From Thiomicrospira pelophila DSM 1534 (GTDB lineage Bacteria > Pseudomonadota > Gammaproteobacteria > Thiomicrospirales > Thiomicrospiraceae): a stretch of DNA of 64,000 nucleotides. The notes beneath the pieces were generated by a model. That model was not told the origin of the DNA. It saw only the letters and a program-made list of their open reading frames with translations, and searched no databases. The DNA lies in the NCBI RefSeq assembly GCF_000711195.1, contig NZ_JOMR01000001.1, positions 1,054,001-1,118,000 of the forward strand, written 5' to 3'. The position numbers and the translations under genes were made by a program. This document shows, piece by piece, positions 57,289 to 64,000 of this stretch (the stretch's first letter is position 1; each line of letters begins with the position of its first letter).

Positions 57289-58602
57289 TTGAAGGCATTA
57301 ACACTAGGACTTTTAGGGCTAGGAACGGTTGGAAGTGGTTTAGTTAATATTTTACGTACCAGCTCAACCGAAATTGAACGTCGTTTAGGCAAGCGTTTTG
57401 AGATAGGCTGCATTGCCGTTAGGGATCTGAATCGGCCACGCCGAATTGACACGCAAGACATTCCCTTAACAGATGATCCGTTTGAGGTGGTACAAAACCC
57501 GAATGTTCAAGTAGTGGTTGAACTTATGGGCGGTACAACTTTAGCGCGTGATTTAGTTGAACAAGCCATCAAAAACGGCAAACACATCGTGACCGCGAAC
57601 AAGGCTATGATTGCATTGCATGGTAATGAATTGTTCGAGTTAGCCGAAAAACATCAGGTTCAAATTTACTATGAAGCCTCAGTGGCTGGTGGTATTCCGA
57701 TTATCAAAGCGCTACGTGAGGGTCTAGCCGGCAATCAAGTAGAGTGGTTAGCAGGCATTATCAACGGCACAGGCAATTACATTTTGACGGAAATGAAAAA
57801 GCCCAATGCTGATTTTTCAGCCGTTTTAGAAACGGCTCAAAAATTAGGCTACGCCGAAGCTGATCCGACTTATGATGTCGAAGGTATTGATGCGGCTCAC
57901 AAGTTGACGATCCTAGCCTCGCTGGCCTTCGGCATTGAACTCAGCTATTCGCGGGTTTATACCGAAGGTATTAGTCATATTAGCGCGGATGATGTTCGTT
58001 TCGCTAATTTATTTGGCTATGAAATCAAACATTTAGGTATTGCAAGCCGCGGTGATGATAATGGGTTCTCATTGCGCGTTCACCCGACATTGGTGCCTAA
58101 AAAAGTCTTATTGGCCGATGTGAACGGTGTGATGAATGCGGTTCTGATTCACGGTAATCACGTGGGTTCGACCATGTATTATGGTGCCGGGGCTGGTGGC
58201 GGTGCGACGGCTTCAGCCGTGATGGCCGATTTAATGGATTTGGCGCGTTGCTGGGAAGCACCCTTTGATGCGCATGTTCCTGGTTTGGGTTATCAAGCCG
58301 ATGCGATTTACAAAGACGCCAATATTATGTCGATTGATGATATTGACACGGCTTTTTATGTCCGCTTTATGGTTAAAGATCAGCCGGGTGTTTTAGCACG
58401 TTTGTCACAAACCTTGGCGGATTGCGACATCAGTATCGAGCATTTACACCAAGAACCAATGAGTGATGAGCCTGATTTTGCATTGGTAGTTTTAACCACT
58501 AATGTGGTCAACGAAGGTCAATTTGGTGAAGCCTTAGCCGTGCTAGAAGGTTTGGATGATGTCGAAGGTAAAATTACCAAAATCCGTGTCAGCGATTTTT
58601 GA
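57289..58602 (+). CDS. hom: Homoserine dehydrogenase
   Basis: The 437-residue monofunctional enzyme has the Rossmann motif LGLLGLGTVGSGLVNIL, GKHIVTANKAMIA, the catalytic region AGIINGTGNYILTEM, AEADPTYDVEGIDAAHKLTIL, and a C-terminal ACT domain (MVKDQPGVLARLSQTLADCDISIEHLHQ) for feedback control. It makes homoserine for threonine and methionine. Start is TTG at 57289 with AAGGAG six bases upstream, one base after the alaC stop. Confidence 0.96.
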   Translation: MKALTLGLLGLGTVGSGLVNILRTSSTEIERRLGKRFEIGCIAVRDLNRPRRIDTQDIPLTDDPFEVVQNPNVQVVVELMGGTTLARDLVEQAIKNGKHIVTANKAMIALHGNELFELAEKHQVQIYYEASVAGGIPIIKALREGLAGNQVEWLAGIINGTGNYILTEMKKPNADFSAVLETAQKLGYAEADPTYDVEGIDAAHKLTILASLAFGIELSYSRVYTEGISHISADDVRFANLFGYEIKHLGIASRGDDNGFSLRVHPTLVPKKVLLADVNGVMNAVLIHGNHVGSTMYYGAGAGGGATASAVMADLMDLARCWEAPFDAHVPGLGYQADAIYKDANIMSIDDIDTAFYVRFMVKDQPGVLARLSQTLADCDISIEHLHQEPMSDEPDFALVVLTTNVVNEGQFGEALAVLEGLDDVEGKITKIRVSDF

Positions 58603-58613
58603 GGGATTCAAAC

Positions 58614-59630
58614 ATGTCCAACCAGGCGGTGACCTTATGGATTCCTGGTTTATTAGATCATTTTCAACCTGACCACCAGGCCTGCTGGTCAGGTTCCGCT
58701 TTTCAAACGCTGCTTAATAAAGCCGATGTTTATCCGCTCAAACCCTACAGTTTTATCGAACGTGCTAGTCAACTGTTCCACCAACCACAAACACTTAGTG
58801 CGGCCGCTACTATGGCCTCTGTGGAGTTGACTGATTTCGATCCGCAGGCTTTTTGGTTAAAAGTAGATCCAGTTCAGATGATTCCAGATCGCGATACCTT
58901 GGTCTTGGTTTCGGCTCAAGATCTAGATATTACGCGAGCTGAATCCCAAGCGCTGTTAGATGCGTTTAACCAACATTTTGCTGAAGATGGCGTTAAGCTT
59001 GAGTGGGGTGATAACGACTCTTGGTATATGCGTTTGCCACAAGCCGTAGATATTCAAACCACCGATCTAGCGCAAGCCAATTATCGTAATTTACACGGCC
59101 TTTATCCAAGCGGACATGCTGGGTCTTATTGGCGAACTTTGATGAATGAAGTTCAAATGTTGTTTTATCAGCATCCCGTTAATCTTGCACGGCGTGAACT
59201 TGGCCAAGCTGAAATTAATAGTGTTTGGGTGTGGGGCGAAGGTCAAATTAAGCCAGATAGCATCCAAAGGCGACCACAGGCTAAAATTTGGGGAAACCAT
59301 GCGTACCTAAAAGGTTTAGCGAATTTAACCCAAGCGCAGATTCAGCAAACACCAGCTAGTCACCAGGCCTGGTGCTTAGATAACGCACAACAAGAAGCGC
59401 ATTTTATTACGCTTGATCTAAAGCACCAGCTGGCTTCGAGTGAAGAGACTTCAGATGGTGACTTATTGTTAAGTCTAGAGAAAGATTGGATGCAGGGCTT
59501 GTTGGATGATCTGAAACATGGCCGTATTCATTCTTTATTTATTGATTTAGGCGGCGCGAAAGGCTTTTTAATTGAACCTTCACATCTACGTCGTTTTTGG
59601 CGGCGCTGGCGAAATCCACTCAAATCTTAG
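58614..59630 (+). CDS. RpfE-like (phosphoglycerate mutase-related) protein
   Basis: I place the start at ATG 58614 because GAGGGA lies about 8 bases upstream; this gives 338 residues. The sequence has the pattern of proteobacterial RpfE/cofactor-independent phosphoglycerate mutase-like proteins: WIPGLLDH, NEVQMLFYQHPVN, INSVWVWGEGQ and a C-terminal FWRRWR. Catalytic residues of true iPGM are not evident, and the function is unknown. Two palindrome copies lie within it (DHQACW, SHQAWC). recJ nearby on the opposite strand fits a pairing seen elsewhere. Confidence 0.72.
   Translation: MSNQAVTLWIPGLLDHFQPDHQACWSGSAFQTLLNKADVYPLKPYSFIERASQLFHQPQTLSAAATMASVELTDFDPQAFWLKVDPVQMIPDRDTLVLVSAQDLDITRAESQALLDAFNQHFAEDGVKLEWGDNDSWYMRLPQAVDIQTTDLAQANYRNLHGLYPSGHAGSYWRTLMNEVQMLFYQHPVNLARRELGQAEINSVWVWGEGQIKPDSIQRRPQAKIWGNHAYLKGLANLTQAQIQQTPASHQAWCLDNAQQEAHFITLDLKHQLASSEETSDGDLLLSLEKDWMQGLLDDLKHGRIHSLFIDLGGAKGFLIEPSHLRRFWRRWRNPLKS
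58675..58686. repeat. Dispersed palindrome, variant ACCAGGCCTGCT
   Basis: One mismatch (the position-2 variant on the other strand); inside the RpfE-like gene, encoding His-Gln-Ala-Cys-Trp. Confidence 0.75.
59362..59373. repeat. Dispersed palindrome ACCAGGCCTGGT, copy 14
   Basis: Exact 12-mer extended to 14 bp; inside the RpfE-like gene, encoding His-Gln-Ala-Trp-Cys. Confidence 0.95.
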
Positions 59631-59675
59631 TCTCAAGTGTTTGGATGACATGAATTTAGCGATTGAGCGGGTTTT

Positions 59676-59684
59676 TGGTATAAT
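59676..59684 (+). promoter_or_regulatory. Extended -10 promoter for thrC
   Basis: TG-G-TATAAT, a perfect -10 with the extended TGn element, 53 bases before the thrC start. A weak TTTAGC lies 18 bases upstream. It would let thrC be transcribed apart from hom. Confidence 0.6.
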
Positions 59685-59737
59685 CCGCGCATTATTTTGA
59701 AATCTGGCGAATTCGCCAGCACGCAAGGCAAGAACTC

Positions 59738-61210
59738 ATGAATTTTATAGAAACACGCGGTAACGATGGTCAATTCCCAAAAGAAGTGACGTTTTCACAA
59801 GCTATTTTAAGCCCGATGTCTTCGTTTGGCGGGCTTTATTCGCCCAAAAGCTTACCTCAGCTCGGTTTAGATTTTTTAAAGGCACATTTAAATTCAAACT
59901 ATAAAACGCTAGCGAAAGCGATATTGGCTGAGTTTGAAGTTGATATTGACCAAGCCGTTATTGATCAAGCGCTTGCACTTTATGACCAGTTTGACGACCC
60001 GACTAATCCGGTACCAGTGGTTAAGGTGCGTGATGATTTGTTTGTGAGTGAGCTTTATCACGGCCCAACGCGCGCTTTTAAAGACATGGCGTTACAGCCG
60101 TTTGGCACGGTATTATCGGCGGTTGCGCAAAAGCGTAATGAGAAATTTTTAATTTTAGCCGCTACCAGCGGTGATACCGGGCCAGCCGCGCTGGATACCT
60201 TCCGTAATAAACCCAATGTACAAGTGGTATGTATGTATCCGGACGGTGGCACATCTGACGTTCAGCGTTTGCAGATGGTGACAGAAACCGGTGAAAATTT
60301 AAAAGTCATTGGCATTAAAGGCGATTTCGATGATGCCCAAACTGCACTGAAATCCTTATTAGTATCAACTAGTTTCCGCGATACCCTAAAGCAGCAGGGC
60401 GTGCAGGTTTCGGCGGCGAATTCGGTTAACTTCGGGCGTATTATTTTCCAAACTATTTACCATGTCCACAGCTATTTAGAATTAGTGCGTCTACAAGAAA
60501 TTGGTTTAGGTGACCAGGTTTATCTAGATGTGCCAAGCGGTAACTTTGGAAATGCGTTAGGGGGCTATTACGCTTATAAAATGGGCTTGCCAGTTGCAAA
60601 AATCCTGATCGCGTCTAACCAAAACAATGTACTCACGCAGTTTATTGAGGAAGGTAAATACGATTTAAGGGATAGCGGTGTGATTGCTACGACATCACCG
60701 GCAATGGATATCTTGAAGTCGTCCAATATCGAGCGTATTTTGTTTGATTTATTTGGTGCTGAGCGCACTAAAGAATTAATGCTCGCCTTGGATAAAGATA
60801 AGTTTTATCAACTAACCTCAGATGAGTTGGGGATGGTGCAAACGATTTTTGCAGCGGACTTTTGTACCAACCAGGAAGGTCAAGATTACATTAAACAAGC
60901 CTATGAAGATGGCTATTTGATGGACCCGCATACCGCAACTTGCTTAAAAGTTTACGATACCAAACGTGATCAAAAGCTCAAAACCATTGCTTATTCGACC
61001 GCCGAGTGGACTAAGTTTTCGCCGGTCATTGCCAAAACCTTATTTGGTGGTGAATTGACTTCGGATATTGACGCGCTAAAACGTATTGCTGATAAAGGCC
61101 AAATCCCAATTCCGGCGCAAATTTCACGTTTATTTGATTTGCCAGCCACTCAAGCGAAGGTGATTGATAAACAAAATATCGAAACCGAGATATTGAGTTT
61201 TTTTAAGTAA
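59738..61210 (+). CDS. thrC: Threonine synthase
   Basis: The 490-residue PLP enzyme begins FIETRGNDGQFPKEVTFSQAIL and has the PLP lysine in LYHGPTRAFKDMALQPFG (K115), then LAATSGDTGPAALD, GFVPSGN-type LDVPSGNFGNALGGYYA. It converts phosphohomoserine to threonine. thrB is not in the window between hom and thrC. A terminator follows. Confidence 0.96.
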   Translation: MNFIETRGNDGQFPKEVTFSQAILSPMSSFGGLYSPKSLPQLGLDFLKAHLNSNYKTLAKAILAEFEVDIDQAVIDQALALYDQFDDPTNPVPVVKVRDDLFVSELYHGPTRAFKDMALQPFGTVLSAVAQKRNEKFLILAATSGDTGPAALDTFRNKPNVQVVCMYPDGGTSDVQRLQMVTETGENLKVIGIKGDFDDAQTALKSLLVSTSFRDTLKQQGVQVSAANSVNFGRIIFQTIYHVHSYLELVRLQEIGLGDQVYLDVPSGNFGNALGGYYAYKMGLPVAKILIASNQNNVLTQFIEEGKYDLRDSGVIATTSPAMDILKSSNIERILFDLFGAERTKELMLALDKDKFYQLTSDELGMVQTIFAADFCTNQEGQDYIKQAYEDGYLMDPHTATCLKVYDTKRDQKLKTIAYSTAEWTKFSPVIAKTLFGGELTSDIDALKRIADKGQIPIPAQISRLFDLPATQAKVIDKQNIETEILSFFK

Positions 61211-61235
61211 CTGAATGGGTTATTGGGTCGACTAG

Positions 61236-61270
61236 AACCGCAGGAAAGGTCATTTCTCTGCGGTTTTTTT
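61236..61270 (+). terminator. Intrinsic terminator after thrC
   Basis: AACCGCAG (61236-61243) pairs with CTGCGGTT (61258-61265), followed by a T run. Confidence 0.88.
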
Positions 61271-61302
61271 ATGACTGTTAAAACACACTAAAAAGATTAG
61301 GC

Positions 61303-63066
61303 TTAAACTTTAAAGGCAAATTGTAAACGCAGTTGTAATGAGGTGCGCCCCATATATTGGTTCAAAGTAGGTTGGTAAACACACTCTATCCAATCATTTT
61401 GTTTGTAAGGCAGGGGCTGTTGGCTGTGATCCAGCGCGCCAAAATAAATGGCTTTAACTGGCGAGCGGCTATTTTCCGGTATTAAACGCAAACTCAAATG
61501 GGTTTGGGTTTGGCCAATCTGTTTGATATCCAAGATTTTAAAACGGCCATTAAATTGCGGCTGTGGCCATTCTCGGCCATAGGGTTCGAGTCGTTCCAGT
61601 TCGTCCATTAACTGTGGCGTAAATAGGTGGCCTGCAAGCTCACCGTCGGTTTCAATTAAGGGCGTAGGCGTGGTGTCGCCAAATTGTTGCTGTGCGGCTT
61701 CTTCTAATCCCTGTTGAAAGATGGCAAAGTCGGCGAGATTTATCTGACAGCCCGCCGCACCTTTATGGCCGCCTTTGGCTAAGAATAAGCCAGGATGTTG
61801 CTCCTCGATCCAATTAAACGCCCGAATCAAATCAAACTCCGGCACAATGCCGCGTCCGCTACCCGCCAAGGTACCATCGTTTAAATCGGTCATGGCTACA
61901 CAAGGTAAACCAAACTTTTCACCTACACGCGTGGCCACAATACCTTGAATACCAGCGTTACCTTCTAAGGAAATCGCCAAACTGAAGCGTTTATCATGAT
62001 ACAAGTCATGCGCTTTTTGCATGGCTTGTTGCATTAACCCTTCTTGTTGCTGACGACGTTCTTGGTTATCGGCTTCGAGTTGCTGCAGATGCAACCAGGC
62101 CTGGTCGAGGCTGTCGGCATTTAAAAAATGAAAGGCTTGGGTCACGTCATTGACTCGGCTGGCCGCATTAATACGTGAAGCAACTTGGAAGGCTAAAAAC
62201 TCGGCATTATAAGGACGGTCTGAGTTATTGTTTAACTTACGAAAGGCTTGCCAGGCTGGGTGTTCGAATTGATTTATTTGTTGTAAACCCGCCAATACAA
62301 TGGCCCGATTATTTGGGCTTTTTAAACTCACACTGTCGGCGATAGTTCCCAATGCCACGTGCAAACTGAGGTCTTTTAAAGAGGGGGTATCCCTAGGTAA
62401 CATGCCACGTTTTATGAGCTCGTTACGAACTTGTGTCATGACCAAGAAAATGACAAAACAACCTGCGATGGTTTTGTCGTATTCGCAACCGCTTTGCTGT
62501 GGATTGACAGTGCAAGTAGCACTCGCGGGTGCCCCTTCTGCTGGGATACTATGGTGGTCGGTGACGCATACTTTGATACCGGCTTGTGCCAAACGTTCGA
62601 TACGTGGTTGATCACTCGAACCTTGATCGGCTGAAATGACGAGCTCTACGTTTTGCTCTAAGCCTAAAATCTCATCACACATTTCATCAGTAATGCCGTA
62701 ACCGTTTTTGCGTTCACCGATCAAATGAACAACGCGCGCTGGATTGACATCAAAGTGATCAATCAACGCACGATGGGCGACCCAAGCCGAGGTTACACCA
62801 TCTGTATCGTAATCGGTCGCTAATACAATTAGACCATCTGACTCAATCGCATTGGCAATCAGCTGGGCGGCTTGTTGTGAGTTTTTGAGCTGGTTGGGGT
62901 GTTGTAAGTGCTTGAGCTGGGGCGAAATAATGGCCTCTATTTGCTCGGGCGATTCTAAGCGCTGGGCAACTAAGCGCGCTTGCAGATCCGTTAAGCCCAA
63001 CGCTTTGGCGGCTTCATGGCTGCTCGGGTTTAGCGGGCGTTGTGTAATGCGAGGCGGCTTAAGCAT
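61303..63066 (-). CDS. recJ: Single-stranded-DNA-specific exonuclease RecJ
   Basis: The 587-residue DHH-family nuclease shows TDYDTDGVTSAWVAHRAL (motif I), ISADQGSSDQPRIE and VTDHHSIPAEG (the DHH motif), and the DHHA1 domain with AKGGHKGAAGCQI. It degrades single strands 5' to 3' in recombination and mismatch repair. One exact palindrome copy encodes DQAWLHLQ in a helical linker. The gene converges on thrC. Confidence 0.95.
   Translation of the reverse strand: MLKPPRITQRPLNPSSHEAAKALGLTDLQARLVAQRLESPEQIEAIISPQLKHLQHPNQLKNSQQAAQLIANAIESDGLIVLATDYDTDGVTSAWVAHRALIDHFDVNPARVVHLIGERKNGYGITDEMCDEILGLEQNVELVISADQGSSDQPRIERLAQAGIKVCVTDHHSIPAEGAPASATCTVNPQQSGCEYDKTIAGCFVIFLVMTQVRNELIKRGMLPRDTPSLKDLSLHVALGTIADSVSLKSPNNRAIVLAGLQQINQFEHPAWQAFRKLNNNSDRPYNAEFLAFQVASRINAASRVNDVTQAFHFLNADSLDQAWLHLQQLEADNQERRQQQEGLMQQAMQKAHDLYHDKRFSLAISLEGNAGIQGIVATRVGEKFGLPCVAMTDLNDGTLAGSGRGIVPEFDLIRAFNWIEEQHPGLFLAKGGHKGAAGCQINLADFAIFQQGLEEAAQQQFGDTTPTPLIETDGELAGHLFTPQLMDELERLEPYGREWPQPQFNGRFKILDIKQIGQTQTHLSLRLIPENSRSPVKAIYFGALDHSQQPLPYKQNDWIECVYQPTLNQYMGRTSLQLRLQFAFKV
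62094..62105. repeat. Dispersed palindrome ACCAGGCCTGGT, copy 15
   Basis: Exact 12-mer inside recJ, read on the minus strand as Asp-Gln-Ala-Trp-Leu. Confidence 0.95.
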
Positions 63067-63164
63067 AGGGTGTTATCGGTCATTTGTTAGGGACTGCATT
63101 TTAACAGACCTAACCCAGCGGGCGAACCCTTTTAGGGTTAATCTGTGCTAGTATTATTTATGCA

Positions 63165-63184
63165 TATTTTATTCGAATAAAATA
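63165..63184. promoter_or_regulatory. 20-bp AT-rich perfect palindrome in the recJ/PAS-sensor gap
   Basis: TATTTTATTCGAATAAAATA, centred on TTCGAA, lies 140 bases before the sensor start and 99 bases upstream of recJ. Nearby AACCCT/AGGGTT (63125-63139) makes a small hairpin. It could be a binding site for a dimeric regulator of either divergent gene; no regulator is known. Confidence 0.4.
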
Positions 63185-63323
63185 GATTTTTTCGATGCTT
63201 GGTCCGGAACAAGCTTATCTGGTTATTAGTAATTGTGATAGTAGATTTGTTTGACCCCCATTTTGACTAAGGTTAATATGAATTCACGTTGTATAAAAAA
63301 TTTACTTTAGGCCTTGCCAAAAC

Positions 63324-64000
63324 ATGATCCAGCAACAAACAAAGACGAGTTTGACCCTGCTTAAACACATTATGGAGAATTTTCCAGACGGTGTGTTTAC
63401 TCTCAACAGCGATTTGAAAATTACTTATGTAAATCCTGCTTTTTGTCAGTTGATGGGTTATAAAGAAGCCGATTTGCTGGGCAGTGAGATCACGACGCAC
63501 TTACAGGACTTAAATATTCTGGCGGAATGCCAAGCTGAAATAAATGCAAAAGGCTTTTGTCAGGGTCAAGAAACCATTTTTAAACGCGCTGATGGTGCTT
63601 TTTTGAATATTTCCAAGAATGTTCAAACCCTGGTGGACGAAGAGGGTAAACCTGGATTAATCATCAGCGTGCGTGATTTAACACCTATCCACCAACTCAA
63701 CTCAAAATTGACTCAAACCAGCCAAGAACTTGAACATTACAATCAATATTTATCAGATATTGTGGCTGAGCGCACTCAGATTTTAAATGATCAAATGGCC
63801 GTGCTATCAAGTTATAAAAAAGCCATTGATGTCAGTAGTATGGTCAGCAAATGCGCACTAGATAAACGTTTGATTGAAGTTAACGATTCAATTTGCGAGC
63901 GTTCAGGCTATCAACGCGAGGAGTTAATCGGTCAAGCATGCACATTTTTGTGGAGCCAAGAATCAAAACAGTTGGTTCCCGAAATTACTGAAATGGTTTT
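63324..64000 (+). CDS. PAS-domain signalling protein, N-terminal part (runs off the window end)
   Basis: The frame is open from the ATG at 63324 to the window end, about 225 residues. The first PAS domain (MENFPDGVFTLNSDLKITYVNPAFCQLMGYKEADLLG, ending VRDLTPIHQLNS) is followed by a coiled-coil linker (KLTQTSQELEHYNQYLSDIVAERTQILNDQM) and a second PAS domain (VSKCALDKRLIEVNDSICERSGYQREELIGQ). The output domain, a histidine kinase or GGDEF/EAL module, lies beyond the edge. No membrane segment is seen, so it is probably cytoplasmic. An in-frame stop at 63294 limits the upstream extent. Confidence 0.85.
   Translation, partial: MIQQQTKTSLTLLKHIMENFPDGVFTLNSDLKITYVNPAFCQLMGYKEADLLGSEITTHLQDLNILAECQAEINAKGFCQGQETIFKRADGAFLNISKNVQTLVDEEGKPGLIISVRDLTPIHQLNSKLTQTSQELEHYNQYLSDIVAERTQILNDQMAVLSSYKKAIDVSSMVSKCALDKRLIEVNDSICERSGYQREELIGQACTFLWSQESKQLVPEITEMV

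Noticed and set aside
59663-59684. TTGAGC with TATAAT before thrC as a -35/-10 pair
   Set aside because: The spacer is only 10 bases, so TTGAGC cannot be the -35; the -10 is kept as an extended -10 promoter.

Overview
This 64 kb window is a dense bacterial chromosome segment of moderate GC with about 60 genes. Gene order and protein sequences point to a gammaproteobacterium: map-glnD diverging from rpsB-tsf-pyrH-frr, uppS-cdsA-rseP-bamA-skp-lpxD-fabZ-lpxA-lpxB-rnhB, accA-tilS, pyrG-kdsA-eno-ftsB and surE-pcm-nlpD. An SQR-like flavoprotein, a small c-type cytochrome and the general protein character suggest a sulfur-oxidising lineage of the Thiomicrospira/Hydrogenovibrio/Thiomicrorhabdus type. 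That genus-level placement is inference, not read directly. I see no rRNA, tRNA, CRISPR array, transposase or prophage; this is core genome, not an island.

Layout. 1-6.3 kb: 5' end of purB (-), acnB (+), an SQR-like flavoprotein and a YhcH-family protein (-), a small lipoprotein and an SlpA-type FKBP (+), and a PP0621-like membrane protein (-). 6.3-13.4 kb: sucCD, glutamine-dependent nadE, then an L,D-transpeptidase-fold protein, two peptide-type ABC permeases without ATPase or binding protein, and nagZ, which look like a murein-recycling group. 13.4-19.3 kb: murB (-), a frameshifted NSS-family sodium symporter, and a lysine-pathway block on the minus strand (dapD, yffB, dapE, a small membrane protein, a cyclic-nucleotide-binding-fold protein). 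19.3-36.8 kb: a VOC protein, map/glnD (-), then the long translation, isoprenoid-lipid and envelope run to rnhB. 36.8-45.3 kb: cheV, a C-minus L36 gene (rpmJ, -), a DinG/YoaA helicase, tsaB, a universal stress protein, an unknown secreted protein, a cytochrome c (-), ycaO and a DUF481 outer-membrane protein (-). 45.4-55.9 kb: accA, tilS, pyrG, kdsA, eno, ftsB, an Smr protein (-), surE, pcm, yqaA, an nlpD-like gene and a Mth938-like gene (-). 56-64 kb: an alaC-like aminotransferase, hom, an RpfE-like protein, thrC, recJ (-), and the start of a PAS-domain sensor cut by the window edge.

The strongest unexplained signal is a dispersed 12-bp palindrome, ACCAGGCCTGGT. There are 15 exact copies, 7 one-mismatch copies limited to two substitution types, and one two-mismatch copy, where about 0.004 would be expected by chance. 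Copies lie in intergenic gaps, in hairpins, across a stop/start junction and inside conserved genes, where they usually encode Gln-Ala-Trp or Pro-Gly-Leu-Val. It behaves like a genome-wide iterated palindrome (compare cyanobacterial HIP1) rather than a mobile element, and its function is unknown to me. Other points of interest are a single-G frameshift in the symporter gene, a structured rpsB leader, a leader hairpin upstream of the symporter, and the absence of the isoprenoid genes dxr, ispD, ispF and ispH from positions where gammaproteobacteria often carry them.
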